A stretch of DNA of 15,538 bases from QNBT01 sp964563335. Its GTDB lineage: Bacteria > Planctomycetota > Phycisphaerae > Sedimentisphaerales > Anaerohalosphaeraceae. Where the stretch lies: contig CAZLWL010000058.1 in assembly GCA_964563335.1 (NCBI GenBank), positions 1-15,538 of the forward strand. Direction: 5' to 3'. How positions within the stretch are numbered: the stretch's first letter is position 1; each line of letters starts with the position of its first letter. The notes beneath the pieces are model-generated. The model saw only the letters and a program-made list of their open reading frames with translations, ran no database searches and was not told the origin of the DNA. Made by a program: the position numbers and the translations under genes. Shown here piece after piece: positions 1 to 7,373 of this stretch.

Positions 1-19
1 CGGCGGATCCGGGGTTAAT

Positions 20-1609
20 TCAATCGAGTTTGCAGACGTATATCTCGTTGACGAACCCCAACTCACCAAGCTCTTTAACAGCCTCTTCGTTCGGCCGCTT
101 ATCGAGACTGACCGCCAGAATCGCCTTGCCCTCGTCAATCTTTTGACCCACGCCCATCGTGCTGATATTGATTCCATGTTTGCCGCAGACCGTGCCGACC
201 GCACCAATCACACCGGGCTTGTCATCGTTGAAAATAACCAACAGCGTGCCCTTCGGCGTAACCTCAATGTTGAACCCGTCAACCTCGATAATGCGAAGGA
301 GATTGCCGCCAAACACCGTCCCCCTGACCGTCCGCATAACCTTGTCCGTTTCAACCGTTGCTGCAAAGCTCGATGCCACGTCCTTAACGTCCGTATTCTT
401 CGTCTCGTCGATACTGATACCTCGCTCCTTTGCCAGAATGGGCACATTAACCATGTTGACCAGCGCATCGAAGTGCCGCTGCAAAAGACCGATTGAAAAC
501 GAAGTTGTTATCAGCTCCACACCCTTCTCGGCTATCGTGCCGCGATATTCTACCCGAACCGACTTAATCCGCCCTGTTGCTATGGCACTCAGCACCGTCC
601 CAATCCGCTCGGCAAGCTCAGCATAATGGCCCACTATCGCAGGCACCGAGGCACTGACCGAGGGGGCATTGAGCGCATTCTTGATCGGCCCACCCTTAAG
701 AGCATCAGCAAGAATCTGCGCCGCTTCGACCGCAACTTCAATCTGAGCCTCCTCGGTGCTCGCACCAAGGTGCGGCGTTACAAGGCAGTTCGCAATATCC
801 GCAAAACGCGTATTCTCAGGCGGCTCCTGCGGATAAACATCAAGGGCAGCCCCTGCAATCGTCCCCGCCTCAAGGGCGTCGTAGAGGTCATCCTCATTGA
901 TGATGCCGCCGCGCGCACAGTTCACCAGCCTTACCGTCGGCTTCATCATCTTAAGCTGCTCAGCCGAAATCATGTTCAGCGTCTGCTCATTTCTCGGCAC
1001 ATGAACGCTGATATAGTCAGCCTCTCTATAAATCTGCTCTAAGTCGTCGATTATCTCAATTCCAAGGGCCTCGGCGTCCTTCGGCGCCGCGAACGGGTCG
1101 TAACCCAACACCTTCATATTAAAGCCCACGGCCATCCGGGCGACTGCCATCCCGATTCTGCCTAATCCGATAACGCCAAGAATCTTATTATTAAGCTGGT
1201 TGCCCATATACTTCTTGCTGTCCCAGGCGCCGCCTTTAAGGCTGTTGCACGCCGACACAACATTCCGGCTCAAAGATAGCATAAGCGCCATCGTATGCTC
1301 CGCAGCACTGAGAGTATTACCCCCCGGCGTGTTCATCACTAAAATACCATTCTTCGTCGCCTCAGCCACATCGATATTGTCAACGCCAACCCCCGCCCGC
1401 GCAATACCCCTGAGCTTGCCGGGATTGGCCAGCACTTCAGCCGTCACCTTCGTACCGCTGCGAACTATCAAACCGTCGTAATCACCGATAATCCCTGCAA
1501 GCTCATCGCCGCTGACACCCATCTTAACAACCGGCTCAACGCCGTCGATTCCCTTGAGCAAATCAATACCTTCCTGGGCAAGCTTATCGGTAATCAAAAT
1601 CTTAATCAT
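20..1609 (-). CDS. serA: D-3-phosphoglycerate dehydrogenase
   Basis: Cytoplasmic enzyme that oxidises 3-phosphoglycerate to 3-phosphohydroxypyruvate with NAD+, the first committed step of serine synthesis. The 529 residues match the long (type I) SerA. The N-terminal substrate and NAD-binding domains cover about 1-315, with the Rossmann motif GLGRIG at 148-153 and the catalytic triad Arg233 (in NCARGG), Glu262 (before PPE) and His280 (in TPHLGAST). An intervening ASB-type domain covers about 320-450, and a C-terminal ACT domain about 454-529 (LLVIFNDDKPGVIG), the usual site of serine feedback in the family. The ATG at 1609 is preceded by GGAGAG at good spacing and the stop is TGA at 20-22. 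It is last in a minus-strand run after the lipoprotein gene, 90 bp upstream, and has a strong candidate promoter of its own in that spacer. No key residue is missing. Confidence 0.97.
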   Translation of the reverse strand: MIKILITDKLAQEGIDLLKGIDGVEPVVKMGVSGDELAGIIGDYDGLIVRSGTKVTAEVLANPGKLRGIARAGVGVDNIDVAEATKNGILVMNTPGGNTLSAAEHTMALMLSLSRNVVSACNSLKGGAWDSKKYMGNQLNNKILGVIGLGRIGMAVARMAVGFNMKVLGYDPFAAPKDAEALGIEIIDDLEQIYREADYISVHVPRNEQTLNMISAEQLKMMKPTVRLVNCARGGIINEDDLYDALEAGTIAGAALDVYPQEPPENTRFADIANCLVTPHLGASTEEAQIEVAVEAAQILADALKGGPIKNALNAPSVSASVPAIVGHYAELAERIGTVLSAIATGRIKSVRVEYRGTIAEKGVELITTSFSIGLLQRHFDALVNMVNVPILAKERGISIDETKNTDVKDVASSFAATVETDKVMRTVRGTVFGGNLLRIIEVDGFNIEVTPKGTLLVIFNDDKPGVIGAVGTVCGKHGINISTMGVGQKIDEGKAILAVSLDKRPNEEAVKELGELGFVNEIYVCKLD

Positions 1610-1663
1610 CGAAACTCTCCAAAAATACCATCAAGCACATCTTTGCACGTCCCAGCCAACTTT

Positions 1664-1692
1664 TTTATCCGTCCAGCCGCCCAGACTGTCAA
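1664..1692 (-). promoter_or_regulatory. Candidate sigma-70 promoter of serA
   Basis: On the minus strand a perfect -35 TTGACA (plus 1687-1692) is followed after exactly 17 bp by GATAAA (plus 1664-1669; 4 of 6 to TATAAT). Transcription would start near 1657 and give a leader of about 48 nt before the serA ATG. The site lies in the 90-bp spacer after the lipoprotein stop codon, so serA can probably be transcribed apart from the upstream genes. Confidence 0.55.
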
Positions 1693-1699
1693 ACATAAA

Positions 1700-2449
1700 C
1701 TACCACTCCTGGAAACTGTAACGCTGTTCATCCGCCGTGCGAAACTCGGGCCTCCGGCAATCGTAAAAGCTCCTGGTAATACAGTGAGCTGTCGCCATAA
1801 TCAGCCGATTCAAAGTCGCGGCCCGACCACCTGTCTCAAGCTCCACTCTGGTCTTCACAACGCGCCCCGCGCCTTCCCTGGGCCAAAGCGCACGCCCTGA
1901 AGCCACATCAAACAATATACTCCGCGTAACCAAAGAACCCCCATAATACTCCTGCTCACCCATCGCGTAAAGCCCATAATCTGTAATCAGGACATACAAT
2001 ACCACTGCCGCTCCCGCTGCGCCGCCGAGCTGGACGGGTGAAAGCGAGGAAAAAACTTGAGCAACGCGAAATCTTGAGCCTTGCGAAATCTTGAGCGAAG
2101 CGAAATCCCGGCGCGCCGGGACCCCGCCTGGACTCCTATGCCCTTCCCGCTCACCGCGCAACTGCGATAAACTGTCGTGTGAGACGAGGTACTCGTTTTT
2201 TATACGAGCCTTCTTAACAAGAAACGCACCAATCATCTCGGTCAGTCCAGGCCGAAGCTCAAGTTCGGCTCTGCCGGCACCTGTCTCATCGACAAATATC
2301 AGCACACCTCCTTCGGCCACGTCTTTGAGCATAAACTCCGCCGGCACCTTCTGTTCATAGTATGACTTGCTCCCCACGATCCCAATCAGGTTGCACGCCC
2401 CACACAAAACACACCCTGCCACAGCAAAAAATGCTACTGCTTTCCTCAT
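1700..2449 (-). CDS. Putative lipoprotein, DUF799/GNA1162-like layout
   Basis: A 249-aa protein with a short lipoprotein-type signal: MRK, a hydrophobic stretch, then either VAGC (Cys13) or CGAC (Cys19) as lipobox, neither ideal. It is probably anchored in a membrane facing the periplasm. The mature part contains a stretch LGGAAGAAVVLYVLITDYG at about 141-159, then a beta-rich segment and RSILFDVASGRALWP at about 176-190. That order (GA-x-x-VLY, then a variable region, then D-x-x-sG-x-LW) resembles DUF799/GNA1162 and CsgG-like assembly lipoproteins; this is a resemblance, not a firm assignment. Residues about 100-132 come from a short DNA repeat inserted in frame. The start ATG at 2449 follows AGG about 6 nt upstream. 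It lies 50 bp after the DUF2752 gene and 90 bp before serA, in the same direction. A role with DUF2752 is possible but unproven. Confidence 0.7.
   Translation of the reverse strand: MRKAVAFFAVAGCVLCGACNLIGIVGSKSYYEQKVPAEFMLKDVAEGGVLIFVDETGAGRAELELRPGLTEMIGAFLVKKARIKNEYLVSHDSLSQLRGEREGHRSPGGVPARRDFASLKISQGSRFRVAQVFSSLSPVQLGGAAGAAVVLYVLITDYGLYAMGEQEYYGGSLVTRSILFDVASGRALWPREGAGRVVKTRVELETGGRAATLNRLIMATAHCITRSFYDCRRPEFRTADEQRYSFQEW
2049..2120. repeat. 17-bp tandem repeat plus 14-bp palindrome inside a gene
   Basis: Three units start 17 bp apart at 2066, 2083 and 2100. The first two share the 14-mer GCGAAATCTTGAGC, and the third shares its first 8 bases. A weaker copy (12 of 17) precedes them at 2049-2065. 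The third unit runs into a perfect 14-bp palindrome, CCCGGCGCGCCGGG, at 2107-2120. Everything lies inside the lipoprotein reading frame and is translated as an Arg/Ser-rich segment. 17 is not a multiple of 3, so successive units are read in different frames. Confidence 0.85.
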
Positions 2450-2499
2450 ATTTGAACCTTTTCAATTGCTACACTCACCTGTTTACCGCCCCTGCCTGT

Positions 2500-2970
2500 T
2501 CAAGGCCCGCCATGCTCTGCCAGCGCGCGGGCAAACCTCACCGCCCAGCCCGCCGCCAAGATTATCAGCACGCTCGCAACAATATACTTAATCGTCCGCC
2601 ACCTTAACGGCTGATGCATAAACTTGAAGTTTACCCCAAAAACCGATATAAGTAAAGCCACTACTGCAACCACCACCAGTGCGCAACAAAGTATCGCCCC
2701 GGCGGGCTGAATGTAGAAAGACTCCAAAATCCTGCCCTGCACGAACGCCATCGCCGAGGTTGTTATATAGCAGGTCGGGCAAGGCAGACCATAGACCTGC
2801 TTGAACCCGCAAATCCCGAACAGCCGGCTCATATCTATACAACCGCGCGCACCAGCCAACAGCACGCCAAAAATCCCCGTGATACTCACAAACACCACGC
2901 CTGCCACAATTCGCCGGCAACCCGTAACCGGCCCATGCTTGTTAACCGAATTTGCTTGTTCATCATTCAT
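2500..2970 (-). CDS. DUF2752 family membrane protein
   Basis: A 156-aa integral membrane protein of unknown function. The DUF2752 signature is visible: Cys43, then CGFKQVYGLPCPTCYITTS at about 54-72 (Cys54, Cys64, Cys67 in a CPTC motif), followed by a small-residue helix, QGRILESFYIQPAG, and a long hydrophobic segment. Three membrane segments are likely at about 21-40, 92-113 and 128-146; the Cys motif sits between the first two. The family is common in planctomycetes and bacteroidetes and has no proven biochemical role; the paired cysteines suggest metal or thiol chemistry but that is inference. The ATG at 2970 has no clear Shine-Dalgarno sequence, and the bases around it belong to a 7-bp tandem repeat, so the true start could be a little downstream. 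It lies between rplU (upstream) and the lipoprotein gene. Confidence 0.85.
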   Translation of the reverse strand: MNDEQANSVNKHGPVTGCRRIVAGVVFVSITGIFGVLLAGARGCIDMSRLFGICGFKQVYGLPCPTCYITTSAMAFVQGRILESFYIQPAGAILCCALVVVAVVALLISVFGVNFKFMHQPLRWRTIKYIVASVLIILAAGWAVRFARALAEHGGP

Positions 2971-2982
2971 AATTCATAATTC
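2955..2982. repeat. 7-bp tandem repeat overlapping the DUF2752 start
   Basis: Plus-strand heptads run CTTGTTC, ATCATTC, ATAATTC, ATAATTC (2955-2982). The two right-hand units are identical and the third differs at one base. The array crosses the proposed start codon at 2968-2970, so part of the N-terminus may be repeat-derived. A different heptad array occurs at 7308-7370. Confidence 0.6.
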
Positions 2983-3221
2983 AAATATACGACACCTAAT
3001 AACCTCACACACAACGCCTCGGCGCGCTAAAGTACCATTCTAATCCGTTTTTCCCAAAACACAACCTCATAGTGCCTTCGTAGCTGGTCCGGGTGCTCTT
3101 CGCGTTTGTAAGTACTATTTTCACCGATTGGCCTTTGTCATCCCAACCGAAGCGCAGCGCAGTCGTCCAATCCTTAAGAAATGTCATTGGGAGTCCGCCG
3201 ACGGCGGTGCCGAGGTGTGCC
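2983..3221. other. Spacer downstream of rplU with a GC-rich hairpin
   Basis: Just after the rplU stop lies the near-palindrome CCGCCG-A-CGGCGG (3195-3207). It could act as an attenuator or processed end of the rplU transcript, but no U-run follows on the minus strand. A 60-codon frame (3005-3187, minus) has no recognisable product and is probably not a gene; the text has the look of a dispersed intergenic repeat. The gene that normally follows rplU, rpmA, is not here. Confidence 0.4.
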
Positions 3222-3551
3222 TCAGACCTTTATCGAGTCAATTGTTACCTGCAGATATTTTTGACGATGACCTATCTTTCGACTGCTGTTCTTGCGCCTG
3301 CGAAAGTAAGTGGGATACAGTTTCGGCCCCTTAACCAGCGCCTCCTGCGCATTGCTCTTGAATCGGCCTATCACCTTCGCCTTATCAAGATATGGTGTGC
3401 CGACTTTAATTTTTTCGCCATCGCTGACAAACAGCACTTTATCCAATTCAATAGTCTCAGCATCAGGTGTAACGTCCGTCAGTTCGATATTAATCACATC
3501 ACCGGCCGAAACCTTATACTGCTTACCGCCCTGTTCTATCACAGCATACAT
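3222..3551 (-). CDS. rplU: 50S ribosomal protein bL21
   Basis: A 109-aa large-subunit ribosomal protein that binds 23S rRNA. The start MYAVIEQGGKQYKVSAGD and the C-terminal block YFRRRKNSSRKIGHRQ followed by LQVTI are diagnostic of bL21, and the length is normal (about 100-110). The ATG at 3551 is preceded by AAGGAG with a 7-nt spacer. An in-frame ATG 14 codons earlier lacks a site and adds residues the family does not have. In most bacteria rplU is followed at once by rpmA (bL27); here 250 bp of spacer and then the DUF2752 gene follow. The leader, about 120 nt from the candidate promoter, contains a palindromic repeat; bL21 leaders are known sites of autogenous control in some bacteria, but I cannot show that here. 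Confidence 0.96.
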   Translation of the reverse strand: MYAVIEQGGKQYKVSAGDVINIELTDVTPDAETIELDKVLFVSDGEKIKVGTPYLDKAKVIGRFKSNAQEALVKGPKLYPTYFRRRKNSSRKIGHRQKYLQVTIDSIKV

Positions 3552-3587
3552 ACGAAACTCCTTATCGCCTTCGAAACAAACAACATT

Positions 3588-3615
3588 TGTCATTCCCGCA
3601 AAAGCGGGAATCCAG
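3588..3615. repeat. Dispersed palindromic repeat in the rplU leader
   Basis: ATTCCCGC (3592-3599), loop AAAA, GCGGGAAT (3604-3611): a perfect 8-bp stem. With flanking GTC and CCAG it matches the widespread intergenic repeat whose translation reads VIPAKAGIQ, known from many proteobacterial and metagenomic genomes. It lies about 40 nt upstream of the rplU start codon, within the likely leader RNA. Confidence 0.8.
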
Positions 3616-3679
3616 TTTTAGCGATTATTATTGGCGATTTCATAACAGTAATAACCTACAAATTGGCTTTCCGCAACAG

Positions 3680-3708
3680 ATATTACTTGGCTACCCGGCT
3701 ATTGTAAA
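3680..3708 (-). promoter_or_regulatory. Candidate promoter of rplU
   Basis: On the minus strand TTTACA (plus 3703-3708; 5 of 6 to TTGACA), a 17-bp spacer, then TAATAT (plus 3680-3685; 4 of 6 to TATAAT). The start would fall near 3673, giving a leader of about 122 nt. It is only 11 bp from the assembly gap, so another promoter could be hidden. Confidence 0.4.
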
Positions 3709-3719
3709 GACAATTATCC

Positions 3720-3819
3720 NNNNNNNNNNNNNNNNNNNNNNNNNNNNNNNNNNNNNNNNNNNNNNNNNNNNNNNNNNNNNNNNNNNNNNNNNNNNNNNNN
3801 NNNNNNNNNNNNNNNNNNN
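3720..3819. other. Assembly gap of 100 N
   Basis: Exactly 100 unknown bases, the conventional placeholder for a gap of unknown size. It cuts the 3' end of the PilP-position gene. Sequence on the two sides may not be truly 100 bp apart, so a downstream secretin gene or more could be missing. Confidence 0.99.
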
Positions 3820-5856
3820 TCGCCCGCGAAGCATTCCACCACGCATGCCACCCGTCGGACTACCCTGCTGATACCGGGCGCTGCCTTGACCTCGCCCTCT
3901 AATCTGGATAACCTCGGATTCGGCAACCTCAATCTTGCTAAACTGTTGCTGCAGTTGCGCAGGCCAGTTCCGAGTCTTCACCGCCAGATGCGCGATACTT
4001 GCATCGTCCTTGCTGTAAAGAACATCCGCATAATCCCGCTGCTGCAGCCTGTTTACACCCGTCCAGTCGCTCGTCTGGACCACATCAACAAGCGAAGCGC
4101 CTGTGCCAAAGTCAATTACTTCAACCATACTTTCGGCGTAACCACCCGCCGCCGCGTAACCACCTCCACCCGCCGTGTAACCACCCGCCGCCGGGTAACC
4201 ACCAACCGACCACGGATCACCTTCCTTGGGCTTTCTCTCGACAACCTTACCTATCATTTCACCGGGCCGAACCTGGAAGTCTTCGCTCCGCCACTTACCA
4301 TTGTGATACCTGGCAACCTTAATCTTCACTGCCTTTTCTTCTTTTGCCACCACATCAAGCGGGAAAAAGTGCATCATCAGAGGAATATCTATCGTCTCAG
4401 TCACTTTCGAATATCCACTCCACAGAATCGGCTCCTCTTTGTAATCCTTCTGGTCTTCTCTGAACCAGTCCCGACCTGCTATCGGATTAAATACGCCCAG
4501 TCTTATTCTGTACTGATAGCTCTCGCCGGGCACCGCCGTATCGTCGTGCGCCCAAAAAAGCAGAGGCTCGCGCATCTTGCCAGGATTGGTCTTTTCCGTC
4601 AGCAGAACCTTCTTGAGGTCCGCATAGACGTCGGTAACCTTTCGTTCCTTCTTCTTTTGCTTGCCGCGTTCATCCGGAAGTTGTGACCGCCCCGAGTCTG
4701 CCCTGCCGCGAGTCGACCGCCTGCTCCTGTCGTCTCTGCGCCGACCTGTAGTTCCTCGCCTGTCTCTGCTGCCCAATCCTCCTGCCCTTCCGCCTCGGCC
4801 ACCAAGCGCACCGCGACCGCCGCTTCCCCTGCCACCCAAAGCTCCTGCTCTTCCACCTCGGTCACCAAGTGCACCGCGACCAGCACCCGGCCTGCCTAAT
4901 TGGCCACCGCGGTCGCTCAGACCTCTCTCAAGCTGCTGCTGCTCTCTGCGGAGCTTCTCGGCTTCGGCCTTCATCAGTTTCGCATACTCCTTATGGAACT
5001 TCGGCGCCAGCCAATCCTCATTCGATGCGGCAAACTCGTACATCGCAGGCTGAAGTATCCCTTTGCGAATAGAAAATTCGTCAAATTTAACCATGAGCAA
5101 ATTAGTTGTGTGCTTGTCATCAATCTTGTCCGGTATGCCCTCGAGCATAGTCTTAAAGTCGTCAACCTTCGTTCGCCCAACTTCGGCCCATTCACCAAAG
5201 CTGCCGTTATCAAGCTTGCGCCGCCTCTGGAGCCCCGCCGCCGCGAAAACCGGCTTGGCAAGATTCTTGTCCTGCCAGTCACGCCTCACCAGCCTGCCTG
5301 AAAAACTCTGTTCAAAGCTCTTGTATAAACTTGCAGTATCAAACGACGCCTCAACCGTTACAATATCGATATCGCCCAACTCCGTCAGGGACACCCTGTA
5401 TGGATTGTCAGGGCCGACCGGTTCCAGAGGCATATACACGACCGACCTGTAACGCTCAACCGCTACATCACTGACCTCGCCAATTTCAGGAAGCACGTAA
5501 ATCCGGGAATCGGGCGACACCTTACCGGCATACCCGGGAATAGGCAAACACGCATTCTCATCGATGCGACTTATCGAACATGTACACATTTTCGCGAATT
5601 GCGGCGCCTTCTTCTTCGTTTCGTCATACACCTTCGGCTTAGGAGCCTCTTCCAGATTCGATAGCAACTGCTCGACTCCTTGTTCCTTTATATAGTCGTC
5701 TATCCGGCCGGGACCCAGCTTCCGGCCGTCGTATTCGGTTGCGTACGGATTGCCTAAAACAAACACCCATAAAAGCCACAAAGACAAAAGCCCTACCACC
5801 CCAAGCACCACTTTGTCAATGTACCGCTCGAACAAATTGTCTCTTTTCTTACTCAT
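3820..5856 (-). CDS. Membrane-anchored Arg/Gly-rich protein in the PilP position (3' end in gap)
   Basis: The 679 visible residues begin with a short basic cytoplasmic tail and one membrane helix (about 15-36), so the rest is probably periplasmic. Residues 40-280 are a predicted globular part. A charged, possibly coiled-coil stretch at about 287-312 (KLMKAEAEKLRREQQQLERG) leads into an Arg/Gly-rich low-complexity region at about 312-390 with a 21-residue duplication. A second globular part covers about 405-545, then a Gly/Tyr/Ala-rich stretch (552-574), another structured segment, and a second RG-rich tail before the gap. No named domain is recognised. Third after pilM-pilN and the PilO-position gene, it sits where PilP or GspC is found, so a link between inner-membrane platform and secretin is a reasonable inference. 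Its ATG directly abuts the upstream TAG, with GGAG in the overlapping end, suggesting translational coupling. Confidence 0.75.
4781..4881. repeat. 63-bp-spaced duplication within the RG-rich coding region
   Basis: The 38 bases at 4781-4818 recur at 4844-4881 with 34 identities; all four differences are transitions. The 63-bp offset equals 21 codons and explains the repeated GRGAL-G-RGGRAG block in the protein. It is a recent in-frame duplication by slippage or unequal exchange. Confidence 0.8.
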
Positions 5857-7230
5857 CTATAACTCCTCAATGTCCACATTTCTTCTGCCCCCGAACTGGC
5901 TTGTGCTTTCAGGCTTGCTGGGAGTTTTCGTCTTCGTCGCCGGCTTCCCGCCGGCTCCGGCCCGCCCCGAAGTCGAAGCCTGCTTCGAAGCATCCTTCGT
6001 CGCCGCTGACTGACCTAACAATTCCTTCACCGGCTCAGGCTTAATTCTGTCGTAGCCGCTGCGGTTGAAAATGTATTCACAAATAAGGCTCATCTGCACT
6101 ACGGCACTGTCACCGTATCGATAGTACTCGTGCTGCGTTGCCATACGGTCCACCGGCTCAATTTTACTCTCCAAAACCGTTATCTGATTGTGCTTGAAAA
6201 TCCTTTCCGGCCCGCTCGACGAATAGCCCTCTCTGTACCCGTGCTCCTTTTCCGAGCAAAGTTCTTTGATGAAGGACATAAATGACTTTGAATCCACTAT
6301 TACACTCACACATAAGTGCACTACGTCAATATCATCGTCGCACATCCGCCCCGTCCACGGCTCCACACCCAATACTCCCGGGCTTTTATCGGTAACGTAA
6401 TCAGGCTCGTCGGAGCCGGCAAACACCATCTTAATCGGGTCAACATATTCCACGGGCCTGCTGAAACTTACTCCCACAAGGCGTTTCACCCCGGAAGTAT
6501 AAACGCAATCATACCCGGCATTCATCTTGTTTATCGTCGCAACAACATCCTCGTAAATCCAGTACGCCACCTGCGAATGCCAGCAGTCTTTCACCGCCGT
6601 ATCCAAACCGCTGTACTTGTAATTCTCCCAGAAGCCATACCAGCCAAACGAATTGGGGTTCGCATATACCAATACAGACTCGGCGCGTTTGTTGCAAACA
6701 GCATCGACTATAACATCGCGAGAGCCCTTCTTCGTGCCGATGGTTCTGCTTGCACCGAGCCTGCCGAACTGACCGCCGATAGCACGTCCTGTCCCGATGC
6801 CATCGGTTTCAGTTTCTTTTCTTATGTCAATATCACTGGGAGCATCGAGGGCGCTCATACTCTTAATCAACTCCTTTATCGCCGTCCTGTATTGGACGCC
6901 GAACTGAACGAATACCTGTTGCGATGTGTCCTTCGGCTTCGGAAATATGCCGTAGTTAATCAGTTCACGCTGAGTGCTTCGCCTGGCCAATTGCACTATT
7001 TCATCAGCATCTTTCTTGTGCTCGCTCTGATAAAGTTTTTCTACGTCAGCCTGCGCTCTGGGCGGCGTGTTTTTTCGCATCGAGGTAATCTTGCGGCCTT
7101 GCGCAATGCTGGACTCCATGTCCTTACTGATTGACCGCCCCGTCAACAGCGTCGGCACAAAAAGCACCACCGTGACAATAACGATACCAATCGGTGCCAG
7201 AAACGCCAAATATCTTCTGAAAAAATTCAT
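5857..7230 (-). CDS. Membrane-anchored protein of the pilus platform, PilO position
   Basis: A 457-aa protein of unrecognised family. A short N-terminal tail and one membrane helix (about 9-30) are followed by a charged, likely coiled-coil region (about 34-90), a globular part (about 100-395) and an Ala/Lys/Pro/Gly-rich disordered tail (about 405-450). This is the general plan of PilO/GspM proteins but roughly twice their usual length. The ATG at 7230 has AAAGGA about 8 nt upstream. A longer reading from 7365 would translate tandem repeats and is rejected. It follows the PilM-PilN fusion after a 143-bp repeat-filled spacer and touches the next gene without a gap. Assignment to the pilus platform rests on operon position and topology, not on sequence similarity that I can confirm. 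Confidence 0.75.
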   Translation of the reverse strand: MNFFRRYLAFLAPIGIVIVTVVLFVPTLLTGRSISKDMESSIAQGRKITSMRKNTPPRAQADVEKLYQSEHKKDADEIVQLARRSTQRELINYGIFPKPKDTSQQVFVQFGVQYRTAIKELIKSMSALDAPSDIDIRKETETDGIGTGRAIGGQFGRLGASRTIGTKKGSRDVIVDAVCNKRAESVLVYANPNSFGWYGFWENYKYSGLDTAVKDCWHSQVAYWIYEDVVATINKMNAGYDCVYTSGVKRLVGVSFSRPVEYVDPIKMVFAGSDEPDYVTDKSPGVLGVEPWTGRMCDDDIDVVHLCVSVIVDSKSFMSFIKELCSEKEHGYREGYSSSGPERIFKHNQITVLESKIEPVDRMATQHEYYRYGDSAVVQMSLICEYIFNRSGYDRIKPEPVKELLGQSAATKDASKQASTSGRAGAGGKPATKTKTPSKPESTSQFGGRRNVDIEEL

Positions 7231-7264
7231 TCGTAAATCCTTTCTATTTAGCCCCGCGTGTCCC

Positions 7265-7297
7265 GACACCTCGGGGATACATCGGGGACACCTCGGG
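7265..7297. repeat. 11-bp tandem repeat, three units
   Basis: GACACCTCGGG (7265-7275), GATACATCGGG (7276-7286), GACACCTCGGG (7287-7297). The first and third units are identical. With CCCGA at 7262-7266 the first unit can fold as a 5-bp hairpin. It is inside the pilus operon, between pilM and the next gene. Confidence 0.85.
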
Positions 7298-7307
7298 GCC
7301 CGCCGGG

Positions 7308-7370
7308 CTCCAGCATCGAGTATCAAGCATCCAGTATCGAGCATCCAGCATCGAGTATCGAGCAACGAAC
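7308..7370. repeat. 7-bp tandem repeat array, about nine units
   Basis: Heptads of consensus ATCSAGY: CTCCAGC, ATCGAGT, ATCAAGC, ATCCAGT, ATCGAGC, ATCCAGC, ATCGAGT, ATCGAGC, AACGAAC. The array ends 3 bp before the pilM stop codon. Variable base 4 and alternating C/T at base 7 give higher-order periodicity. The unit spacing is too short for CRISPR. Confidence 0.9.
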
Positions 7371-7373
7371 ATC

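Noticed and set aside
3005..3187. 60-codon minus-strand frame after rplU
   Set aside because: No similarity to bL27 or any family I know; likely spacer or dispersed-repeat text.
3552..3593. Upstream ATG of rplU
   Set aside because: Adds 14 residues absent from bL21 proteins and starts in the palindromic repeat; AAGGAG is correctly placed only for 3551.
3886..4686. Long plus-strand frame opposite the RG-rich gene
   Set aside because: Shadow of a G+C-rich coding strand; composition rich in Arg, His, Pro and Thr without domain or ribosome site.
7231..7365. N-terminal extension of the PilO-position protein by 45 residues
   Set aside because: It translates the 7-bp and 11-bp repeats, while the ATG at 7230 has a proper ribosome site and starts a normal membrane anchor.
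7262..7370. Possible CRISPR array
   Set aside because: Units of 7 and 11 bp are contiguous, with no spacers and no cas genes nearby.
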